The notes below the pieces were generated by a model. That model saw only the letters and a list, made by a program, of their open reading frames with translations, had not been told where the DNA came from and searched no databases. From assembly GCA_900552605.1 (NCBI GenBank), contig USAR01000089.1, positions 1 to 6,304 of the forward strand: DNA of 6,304 nt, in the 5' to 3' direction. This document shows positions 1 through 5,191 of the stretch, piece by piece; the stretch's first letter is position 1; each line of letters opens with the position of its first letter. This DNA comes from an uncultured Oscillospiraceae bacterium (GTDB taxonomy: Bacteria; Bacillota; Clostridia; Oscillospirales; Acutalibacteraceae). The position numbers and the translations under genes were made by a program.

Positions 1-34
1 TTGCAACCGGGCGCACTCTTTTTATCAAACGCAG

Positions 35-130
35 ACTTGCCTTATCGCGGTTTCCCTCAAGACGATACGTCGTTTGCAACAAAATTCTTTGGCTTTGCGT
101 CACCGCCTCACGACGGTTTTACCGACAAGT
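35..130 (-). promoter_or_regulatory. Candidate structured leader resembling a class I cyclic-di-GMP (GEMM-I) riboswitch
   Basis: Read on the minus strand, the segment begins GGUAAA, then a perfect 6-bp hairpin ACCGUC/GGCGGU closed by a GUGA (GNRA) tetraloop at 102-117, then GACGCAAAGCC at 91-101. This order (GGYAAA, GNRA hairpin, GACGCAAAGCC) is the hallmark of one arm of GEMM-I aptamers. A 7-bp closing helix can form between ACUUGUC (124-130) and GGCAAGU (35-41). A further small hairpin GACG-UAU-CGUC lies at 61-71. The usual second arm, with its tetraloop receptor and GCCGGGUUGCC-like 3' strand, is not obvious, so this may be a divergent or decayed aptamer, or only a resemblance. It sits about 55 nt downstream of a strong promoter on the same strand. 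The controlled gene would lie to the left, outside the window. Confidence 0.42.
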
Positions 131-192
131 ATTCAATTGTCACGAAAGAAAATCTACAAGCGGTTTAAGTCGTTCTCTCCTATTATACTTTT

Positions 193-221
193 AATATACA
201 CGCCGCAAGAGTCTTTGTCAA
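193..221 (-). promoter_or_regulatory. Sigma-A promoter upstream of the riboswitch-like leader
   Basis: On the minus strand a perfect -35 TTGACA (216-221) is followed by a 17-bp spacer and a -10 TATATT (193-198). An A-rich tract directly upstream of the -35 could act as an UP element. The predicted start is near 186-187, giving a leader of about 55 nt before the structured element at 130-35. A coding frame also runs through this stretch, but the exact -35 and ideal spacing favour a real promoter. Confidence 0.65.
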
Positions 222-227
222 GTTTTT

Positions 228-386
228 TTAAATTACGGATTTCCTGCGTCGTATAGTTGTATTTTTTACTGCCCACGCATTCGAAACCACAAAATGCAAA
301 ACGCAACAAACCGCAGCGATTGCGACGATAAGCACAAACGCGCCGAGCGAGCCGAAAATAACAGCCATCTTTCTTTTCCTCGTCAT
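228..386 (-). CDS. Small ORF with an N-terminal membrane or signal segment (doubtful)
   Basis: A 52-codon ORF starts with ATG at 386, two bases after the stop codon of the GH3 remnant. It encodes a basic N-terminus (MTRKRKM) followed by about 25 hydrophobic residues, like a membrane anchor or signal peptide. A second frame open from about 279 to its stop at 154 encodes a well-formed polar stretch (SKKYNYTTQEIRNLKKLDKD). The original gene may therefore have been a longer secreted or membrane protein, broken by a frameshift near 270-285. No good ribosome binding site is visible, and a promoter overlaps the end of the ORF. I do not recognise the family. It may be a remnant or a chance ORF. Confidence 0.25.
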   Translation of the reverse strand: MTRKRKMAVIFGSLGAFVLIVAIAAVCCVLHFVVSNAWAVKNTTIRRRKSVI

Positions 387-387
387 T

Positions 388-586
388 TCAGCCTACCGTA
401 TACTCGTATTCGCCGGCCGTGAGCGTTTTTTCACCGCTCGACAGGACGACTTTTGCCGTCGATTTTCATCGTTTCGGAAAGTTTAACGGTTTCGCTGTCC
501 GAGCAAAGTTGAATCGCATATTCGCCGCTTTCGATAACTTACCGCTTTTCTTTTGCGTTGTAATATGCAAGGTCGGCTTTGTTTAA
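388..586 (-). pseudogene. C-terminal remnant of a GH3-family beta-glucosidase (Fn3-like domain)
   Basis: Minus-strand codons from about 586 encode NKADLAYYNAKEKR, then an in-frame TAA (539-541), then VIESGEYAIQLCSDSETVKL. This is the pattern of the fibronectin-III-like domain ending many GH3 glycoside hydrolases, which release glucose from beta-linked sugars (motif AYYN...ESGEYEI.VG.SS.DI.L). After IDGK (about 452-463) the frame breaks. Removing one A from an A run at 451-454 restores VVLSSGEKTLTAGEYEYTVG and the stop at 388-390. The catalytic domains are absent: the sequence to the right is an insertion-sequence relic and then a tRNA terminator. The fragment therefore lacks the catalytic part and carries two independent lesions. 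The family call rests on motif recall, not on a search. Confidence 0.6.
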
Positions 587-589
587 TCA
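579..589. repeat. Left terminal inverted repeat of the IS relic
   Basis: TTGTTTAATCA here is the exact reverse complement of 917-927. The flanking GGCT at 575-578 is repeated at 928-931. Confidence 0.45.
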
Positions 590-837
590 AAAGTTTTTCA
601 GATGAGTATAACATAAGCATCTTATGTGAAGCCCTTAAAGTTGCAAAAGGAAGTTACTACAACCACATATTACGCAATAAAAACGGAAAAAGAATTATTG
701 AAGGCGTCGCAACATACATACACGTTTATAACAGCAAAAGTCCACACTCTGTTTTAATGAACCGGACACCGGACCGCTACGAATCCAAATACTTCAGTGT
801 ACATAAAGATAAATCCAATTTCGAAACCGAACACTGA
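584..837 (+). pseudogene. IS3-family transposase (OrfB) remnant, catalytic core deleted
   Basis: The frame is open from a TTG at 553, but transposase-like sequence begins only near 584. It opens like the OrfB N-terminus (SFSDEYNISILCEALKV followed by GSYYNHI, the usual 'VSRSGYYKW' position). After RNKNGKR it jumps directly to the OrfB C-terminus (YIHVYNSKSPHS...NRTPDRYES, matching the common YIxxYNxxRPHxxLxxxTPxxF). About 150 or more residues containing the DDE integrase core are missing, and OrfA is not found. The reading frame survives the deletion, so a short peptide could be made, but it cannot catalyse transposition. Confidence 0.7.
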
Positions 838-916
838 CGGTTCGAAAAAATATTGTTCGAGCATTATTACAGTAATTCCTGTATTTTTCGCAATTAAATA
901 TTCAGTTTGAAACACA

Positions 917-927
917 TGATTAAACAA
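917..927. repeat. Right terminal inverted repeat of the IS relic
   Basis: TGATTAAACAA is the exact reverse complement of 579-589 and is followed by GGCT (928-931), the candidate target duplication. Between the transposase stop and this repeat (838-916) I see no other feature. Confidence 0.45.
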
Positions 928-962
928 GGCTTTTTATCAGGAAGCACCTGCATTTCGCATAT

Positions 963-1008
963 AAAAAGACCTTAAAACCGAACAATTATAGTTCATATTT
1001 CAAGGTCT
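963..1008 (-). terminator. Rho-independent terminator of tRNA-Arg
   Basis: On the minus strand AGACCTT (1002-1008) pairs perfectly with AAGGTCT (967-973), followed by a T run. The large loop contains an inner GAAC/GTTC helix (980-983 with 991-994), giving a stacked hairpin. It begins 8 nt after the CCA end of tRNA-Arg. Confidence 0.75.
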
Positions 1009-1015
1009 ATTCATA

Positions 1016-1092
1016 TGGCCCGCCCGAAGGGATTCGAACCCCCGGCCTTCAGAATCGGAATCTGCTGCGATATCCAGCTTCGCTACGGGCGG
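1016..1092 (-). tRNA. tRNA-Arg (anticodon CCG)
   Basis: A 77-nt cloverleaf is read on the minus strand. The acceptor stem CCGCCCG/CGGGCGG has 7 perfect pairs and the D stem is GCGA/TCGC with loop AGCTGGATA. The anticodon arm GCAGA-TTCCGAT-TCTGA puts CCG at positions 34-36, reading the CGG arginine codon. The variable loop is 5 nt and the T arm is GGGGG-TTCGAAT-CCCTT with two G-U pairs. The discriminator is G and CCA is encoded. The only blemish is a G27-A43 mismatch at the base of the anticodon stem. Confidence 0.95.
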
Positions 1093-1103
1093 ATGACAAA
1101 CTT

Positions 1104-1132
1104 ATTTTACCACAGCAAACCTTAAAAATCAA
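1104..1132 (-). promoter_or_regulatory. Promoter of tRNA-Arg
   Basis: On the minus strand TTGATT (1127-1132) and TAAAAT (1104-1109) are separated by 17 bp, with a TGG extended -10 directly upstream of the -10. Transcription should start near 1097, just before the mature 5' end at 1092. The 147 bp between this and the tRNA-Leu promoter show no convincing gene. Confidence 0.75.
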
Positions 1133-1279
1133 CGCTTATTTGTAATAAACATTCGTGTTATCAGCCGTTCCGACGACATAGCACAACCTGATGGCCGTTA
1201 TTAAATTTGATTTTAAACAATTATCACAAAGTTGCATAACCTAACACCGTATTAACTCCGTAGTATACAAAAAAATTCC

Positions 1280-1308
1280 TTGATTTTATATCTTACCCGT
1301 GGTATAAT
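1280..1308 (+). promoter_or_regulatory. Promoter of tRNA-Leu
   Basis: TTGATT (1280-1285), a 17-bp spacer ending in TGG (extended -10) and a perfect TATAAT (1303-1308) lie 17 bp upstream of the tRNA-Leu 5' end. The architecture mirrors that of the divergent tRNA-Arg promoter. Confidence 0.85.
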
Positions 1309-1325
1309 CTTTAATAACGCAAAGC

Positions 1326-1407
1326 GCGGGCGTGGTGGAATGGCAGACACGCTAGTCTTAGGAACTAGTGGGCAACCGTGCAGGTTCAAGTCCTGTCGCC
1401 CGCACCA
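1326..1407 (+). tRNA. tRNA-Leu (anticodon TAG)
   Basis: An 82-nt class II tRNA. The acceptor stem GCGGGCG/CGCCCGC is perfect. The anticodon arm CTAGT-CTTAGGA-ACTAG presents TAG, which reads the CUA leucine codon. The variable arm TGGGCAACCGT is long, as expected for leucine. The T arm is GCAGG-TTCAAGT-CCTGT, the discriminator is A and CCA is encoded. It has its own promoter and terminator, so it is a single-gene unit. Confidence 0.97.
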
Positions 1408-1408
1408 T

Positions 1409-1453
1409 ATCGAGTGTTCATAAGGGATTTCACTTGTGAATACTCGATTTTTT
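1409..1453 (+). terminator. Rho-independent terminator of tRNA-Leu
   Basis: A 12-bp stem (1409-1420 with 1437-1448, one G-T pair) encloses a 16-nt loop and is followed by a run of T to 1453. It starts 2 nt after the CCA of tRNA-Leu. Confidence 0.9.
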
Positions 1454-1476
1454 ATCTTGATACGGTTTTATGTACT

Positions 1477-1501
1477 GAGCAGGCGGTGTGCCTGCTCTTT
1501 T
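1477..1501 (+). terminator. Second terminator-like hairpin after tRNA-Leu
   Basis: A perfect 8-bp GC-rich stem GAGCAGGC/GCCTGCTC (1477-1484 and 1490-1497) has a 5-nt loop and is followed by TTTT. No gene lies between it and the preceding terminator, so it is either a backup or the terminator of a lost gene. Confidence 0.7.
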
Positions 1502-1502
1502 G

Positions 1503-1763
1503 CTATGCCGGTAGCGGCTCGGTAGCAGGGAGAAATCTCTGCCGCCGTTTTTTGCATATGAAATTTTGAGCTTTTCTTTCAATTTCTTCAACTCTGCCTG
1601 TAGAAAGCAAAGCATTTATCGCCTCAAACATTGTCGATGGAATATTTTGACCTGTTCTGTTGAGCTCATAGTGTTGATTCGTTTTTTATGAAAAATATTT
1701 GTTTATAAGGTTATACTTATCGGGCACACAGATTTTTATGGGTAAACCATAGCTTTATTCCAT
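1503..1763 (-). pseudogene. Unidentified broken small gene at the operon's 3' end
   Basis: An ATG at 1763, five bases after the transporter stop, opens a frame with an in-frame TAA at codon 3 (1755-1757) and another at codon 26 (1686-1688). The intervening translation looks protein-like: SYGLPIKICVPDKYNLINKY and, after the second stop, HYELNRTGQNIPSTMFEA, then INALLSTGRVEEIERKAQNF. The frame ends at 1503-1505, after running through a plus-strand terminator hairpin, so the genuine 3' end may be earlier. No ribosome binding site is visible. I do not recognise the family. It may be the tail of a larger protein whose front was deleted. Confidence 0.4.
1520..1553 (+). terminator. Third terminator hairpin after tRNA-Leu
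   Basis: A 12-position stem (1520-1531 with 1536-1547, one mismatch and two G-T pairs) is capped by a GAAA tetraloop and followed by six T (1548-1553). It points away from tRNA-Leu and faces the convergent operon, insulating the operon's 3' end from plus-strand transcription. Confidence 0.75.
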
Positions 1764-1768
1764 TATTA

Positions 1769-2646
1769 CTAATGTATATTTGTTATATATATTCCCCCAC
1801 CGATAAGCAAAAAAGCCAGTAAATATTGTATGTTGAAAATATTTTCACCAAGCAATAATGCGCCCAAAACACTTGCGAAAATCGGTTCCGCAAATTTAAT
1901 AATAAACTTTTTGGACAGCGAATTGTATTTGACAATTGTAAACCATAAACAATATCCGAATATGGATGCTATACATATATACACAAATACAAAGGCAGAT
2001 GTATTTAATTCAAAGGACATACTGCCACCTATCATTACGCCGACTATCAAAAGCACAATTCCGCCAAGCAGTTGAGAAGTACCAGTGGCAGTTATAGGGT
2101 TTACGGTATCGAACAGCTTTTTACTGATTACATTTGAAAAAACAGTGCAAAACGACGCAAGCAAAATCAGTGTATCTCCCAAACTCCAAGCAGATCCCGC
2201 AGACGACATATTGATTGCAATAATCCTGCTGAAACCCAATATCACACCGACAAACTTCTTTACCGTCAGTTTGTCATCCTTAAAGAAAAGCCACGAAAAG
2301 CAAACATAAAGACAGACACCGATTTGCTTTATTATGGCTGTTTTAGAACTTTCAGTATAACTCAGTGCCATATATGTAAACGCATAGTGCAAAATTATCG
2401 CAAACAATCCCGAAATTGCTATTAAATTGAGTTTGCTTTTGACAGGCTGAAAACTGTCTCTGTTCTTTATAAGGCTGTAAATTGAAATGATAAGTCCGCA
2501 CACAGCAAACCTCACGCCGGCAAGGAACAATATATCTCCGGTAGAAGTAATGTCATACCCTTTATAGCCGATTTTTACCATTGGAAAAAGCGACCCCCAC
2601 AAAAACATTACCAATAGCCCGAAAAATACTGTTTTTTCCTACTCAT
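1769..2646 (-). CDS. EamA/DMT-family transporter, apparent frameshift at the start
   Basis: Predicted inner-membrane carrier of the drug/metabolite transporter superfamily with about ten hydrophobic segments in two EamA repeats. The first repeat has FLWGSLFP near the N-terminus and SWLFFKDDKLTVKKFVGVIL around residues 107-126 (numbered from the TTG at 2614). The second ends in the classic EPIFASVLGALLLGE (about 243-257). The uninterrupted frame runs from that TTG and lacks a ribosome binding site. The natural start is the ATG at 2644-2646, which overlaps the stop of the preceding gene by 8 nt. Read with one extra A in the six-A run at 2632-2637 it gives MSRKKTVFFGLLVMFLWGS. As written, that ATG frame stops after 12 codons. 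This could be a real deletion, a slippage site or a sequencing error; the rest is intact. It probably imports or exports the pathway's small substrate. Confidence 0.8.
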
Positions 2647-3263
2647 GAACAATCCTCAATACAACCTTACCCACATTTTCACTTCTTTCGAGAATTGCGT
2701 GAGCATCTTCTGCCTGCTCAATTGGCAGAACCTTGTAAATCGACGGAGATATTTCACCGCTTTCGAGTTTAGGCCACAGCTTTTCTGTAAGTTCGTTTAG
2801 AATCTGCGCTTTTTCCTCTGAGGAACGCTTTCTGAGCATACTTCCCACGATATGTAAGCCCTTTGTCAAAATTTGGCGAAGCTTTATATTGGTTTCAATT
2901 CCTGCAAGGGTTGAAATAATTACCCAGTATCCGCCTTCGGCCATATATGGAAGGCATTTTCCAAGGTCCTCACCGCCCAAACAGTCCACCGCCGCCGAGC
3001 AAAGCACAGACATTGTCGCCTATTTTCTTTCCGCTTTATTTTTTTGCTTTTTCACCCATATCCTCTATTACGCCCGAGACTTCAAGTCCCATCCAATCGG
3101 GTCAGCCCTTCGGAGACGGATATGTACCTTTTCTTTGAAGCAAATCCGCACGGTTGAGCGCAGCGGCATAAATCTTTATTAAAATCTCATCTTCGTGGGG
3201 AGTCGGTTTTTCTACTTCACTCCAAACAAGATTTTGCTTTTCATCTGTAAGCATAGCTTTTAT
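2639..3263 (-). pseudogene. NAD(P)H:quinone oxidoreductase (PIG3-like MDR family), disrupted
   Basis: The N-terminal half reads MLTDEKQNLVWSEVEKPTP, then YAAALNRADLLQRKGTYPSP, with an in-frame TGA (3102-3104) before PDWMGLEVSGVIEDMG, a TAA (3036-3038), then GKKIGDNVCALLGGGG. It then jumps, with a frame change at about 2985-2997, to VDCLGGEDLGKCLPYMAEGG and the usual C-terminus ending IGKVVLRI-like (here NVGKVVLRIVHE). Roughly 115-120 residues with the Rossmann NADPH-binding motif are missing, so no active reductase is possible. GGAGG at 3274-3278 precedes ATA AAA GCT ATG at 3263; the ATA probably replaces an original ATG two bases after the upstream stop. The C-terminal part alone is open (2639-3013), but its ATG is created by the frame change. 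Confidence 0.85.
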
Positions 3264-3265
3264 TG

Positions 3266-4294
3266 TTATTTATCCTCCTGCAAACATGAGCAAATTTTAT
3301 TTCTTCTTAAATAATCGTCCATTCTAACATTTCTATAATCATTCGCATACACAGAAAAATCTATATTCTTTGATTTTTCGTATTCATATTTAAGTCCGTC
3401 CTCCAGTGTCATCAATTCGCTTTGTTTCATTCCCGTTAGCGCTAAAATTTTGGAATTATCCGTAATTCGTTGGAACATTCTTGCATAGATAAGCTGATAT
3501 TTTGCATAATCAGCCCCTTCTGCAATTATGTCAAGATAATCTTCAACACTGACTGTTACATATTTGAACGGAACTATGCTGTTGTAAATCTCGGCGATTT
3601 CCTTCCAAGAGTGATGCTCAGCAGTGGCGACGTTATAGCTTTCGCCGTAAGCCTGTTCGTTGAACAAAACTCTCGCTATCATAACACCGACATCTCCGCC
3701 CCACGAAAGCGTTGCCTGGCACTCCATGGCCGGTTCGGGAAGAACAATCGTTTTGCCCGTCTGCATACGGTGAATAAGTGTAGGCGCTTCCAGTGTTACA
3801 AGCTGAAATCTACCTGTTGAATAGGTTGTTGCAGGACGGACAACCGTCCAATTCTTATACAGTGAATCAAACAGCATATTTTCTTCTCTTGCTTTGTACA
3901 GTGCGTAATCATCTGTTGCAAGGAATGCCTGATCGGTTGAAACATCAAGCAATCTCGGCGTATCCTCCGTTATCGGCGGCTCGTTTGCATAAACACGGCA
4001 ACTGGAAAGGAATATGTAATGCTCTGTGTTATCAAGAAATTTCTTATAAACACTTTTAAAGCCCGAAGTGTTGTAGGTCATAAAATCAATGATGCCGTTA
4101 TAGTTATTCTTCAGCAAGCTGTCAAGTAATCCGGGATCTTGTATATTTCCTTTGATGTATTTAAGCATTGGATTCTCCGATATCATATCATCAAGTGATA
4201 ACACGTCAACCCTATAGCCCATTTTCAAAAGCTCAGGTACTACATATTTTCCCATAGCTCCGGTTCCGCCAAGAACAAGTACTTTTTTACACAT
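3266..4294 (-). CDS. NAD-dependent epimerase/dehydratase-like extended SDR protein
   Basis: A 342-residue cytoplasmic oxidoreductase of the extended short-chain dehydrogenase superfamily. The nucleotide-binding loop is VLVLGGTGAMGKY (residues 5-17). Serines 97-98 in IFLSSCRVYA and the YxxxK pair Y130/K134 (DDYALYKARE) form the expected catalytic set, followed by NWTVVRPATTYS (148-159). The length suits the family and no lesion is seen. GGAG (4304-4307) is 9 nt before the ATG, which follows the preceding gene's stop by one base, so the two genes were translated in tandem. Members oxidise, epimerise or dehydrate nucleotide sugars or free sugar derivatives. The operon has no glycosyltransferase, so a catabolic sugar- or cyclitol-like substrate is more likely than a nucleotide sugar, but this is inference. 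Confidence 0.85.
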   Translation of the reverse strand: MCKKVLVLGGTGAMGKYVVPELLKMGYRVDVLSLDDMISENPMLKYIKGNIQDPGLLDSLLKNNYNGIIDFMTYNTSGFKSVYKKFLDNTEHYIFLSSCRVYANEPPITEDTPRLLDVSTDQAFLATDDYALYKAREENMLFDSLYKNWTVVRPATTYSTGRFQLVTLEAPTLIHRMQTGKTIVLPEPAMECQATLSWGGDVGVMIARVLFNEQAYGESYNVATAEHHSWKEIAEIYNSIVPFKYVTVSVEDYLDIIAEGADYAKYQLIYARMFQRITDNSKILALTGMKQSELMTLEDGLKYEYEKSKNIDFSVYANDYRNVRMDDYLRRNKICSCLQEDK

Positions 4295-4295
4295 A

Positions 4296-5156
4296 TTATT
4301 TTTCTCCTTTTATTCCGTATCCGTCAATTGCCATCATAAGTCTGTCGGCGTTTTCAATAATTGCGCCGATCGCGGTTATATCGGGCTGCCCAAGATTTGC
4401 AAACTTCGGTATATATGTATCGCCGCAAAACACCATATATCCGCCGAGCAGTGCGTTTAAAATTCTTGATATTGCCCTGTATTTACCGTTACATATAAGT
4501 GTGACAGACACTTTGATTTCTTTCTTCATCATAAGCATTGCTTTTACAGTTTCGCCCAGCTCATATTCAGTATCGCACATAGTAACAAGCTTTATGGTAT
4601 CAGGGTTTCTTTTTTCAAGAAACAAGCATAAATCAATCAATTCATCACATTCCATAAATGTTGCAATATGATTGGACAGAAGTATTTCCCCGCCGGCCGA
4701 ATGAACTCTTTCTATTAGCTCGCATTGCTTTTGTATTACCGCATCACATACAACCACTTCCTTTGGTTTTTTCTTAACAAACTAATAATTCGCATCTAAA
4801 AAGTTTTCGTTAAATTTATCCCTTGATTTATAATCATAGGTATAGCCTTGTATATCAATTCCCGCTGCACCTGCTTCGACGGTGCGAAGCAATAAATTTA
4901 CACGTTCATTTTCTTCATCCTCATTGTTTGTTACGGTATAATTCAAACCAAAAATCGGAAGCGGCGATTATGATATTATTCTTTTCAGTGCCTCTAAACT
5001 CAAACTTTCCTTGTCGAATTACGCTAAATGTAAATCAATACCTTTTGCCCCGTGGAGAGCAAAGGTTTTTATCGAACGAATTGCCTGTTCGGCGGTTTCC
5101 TCCTGCACAGAACCCGTAAGCACGGGCGAGCTGTTTGCCATAAACGATTTTCTCAT
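4296..5156 (-). pseudogene. Type I 3-dehydroquinate dehydratase-like protein, three in-frame stops
   Basis: One unbroken frame of 287 codons runs from ATG 5156 (AGGAGG at 5162-5167, 5 nt spacing) to TAA 4296-4298. It is interrupted by TAA at codon 46 (5019-5021), TAA at codon 63 (4968-4970) and TAG at codon 125 (4782-4784). The translation fits the (beta/alpha)8 type I dehydroquinase fold: SNH with H163 (Schiff-base partner), IKL with K189 (26 residues on, as in the family), GKYRAISRI with R231, and LGQPDI with Q257. The family's first glutamate seems replaced (IDIQG, Q103), so the original substrate may not have been 3-dehydroquinate. Only codons 134-286 stay open, from a GTG at 4757, lacking the first half of the barrel. 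No aro genes adjoin it, which favours a catabolic role. Confidence 0.75.
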
Positions 5157-5191
5157 AGAATCCTCCTATATAATTGAATTTTTCTAATATA

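Larger units (their letters stand above)
579..927 (+). mobile_element. Internally deleted IS3-like insertion sequence relic inside the GH3 remnant
   Basis: The segment is bounded by an 11-bp perfect inverted repeat, TTGTTTAATCA at 579-589 and TGATTAAACAA at 917-927, with a few more matches further inward. GGCT flanks both sides (575-578 and 928-931), as a 4-bp target-site duplication would. Inside is a fused N- and C-terminal piece of an IS3-type transposase. At about 349 bp it is far shorter than a 1.2-1.5 kb IS3 element and lacks the catalytic DDE core, so it cannot move by itself. The inverted ends do not begin with the common TG, so the exact borders are provisional. Confidence 0.5.

Noticed and set aside
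1191..1244. Short plus-strand ORF (MAVIKFDFKQLSQSCIT) between the tRNA genes
   Set aside because: Only 17 codons, with no ribosome binding site or promoter of its own. A chance ORF is most likely.
1326..1407. tRNA-Leu with anticodon TAG as a possible suppressor reading the UAG/UAA stops in the broken genes
   Set aside because: Anticodon TAG (UAG) reads the CUA leucine codon, not the UAG stop (which needs CUA). The neighbouring intact genes also end normally, so no stop-codon reassignment is supported.
961..1553. CRISPR array or attachment site around the tRNA pair
   Set aside because: No regularly spaced repeats are present, and no duplicated tRNA 3' end or integrase is visible inside the window.
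1430..1615. Minus-strand 61-codon ORF through the terminator hairpins
   Set aside because: Its sequence comes mostly from the terminator stems. The alternative frame of the same strand gives the more protein-like remnant reported at 1503-1763.
2889..3182. Plus-strand ORFs opposite the quinone oxidoreductase remnant
   Set aside because: Antisense to recognisable MDR-family sequence. They are shadows with no start signals.
3470..4059. Plus-strand ORFs opposite the SDR gene
   Set aside because: They are antisense to a gene with clear SDR motifs, have cysteine-rich, unprotein-like composition and no ribosome binding sites.
4823..5119. Plus-strand 98-codon ORF
   Set aside because: It lies antisense to the dehydroquinase-like pseudogene, whose translation gives recognisable family sequence.
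4296..5156. An alternative genetic code explaining the in-frame stops
   Set aside because: The stops are of all three kinds across the broken genes, while the Gfo/Idh/MocA and SDR genes have none internally. Frameshifts and a deletion occur beside them. Gene decay is simpler.
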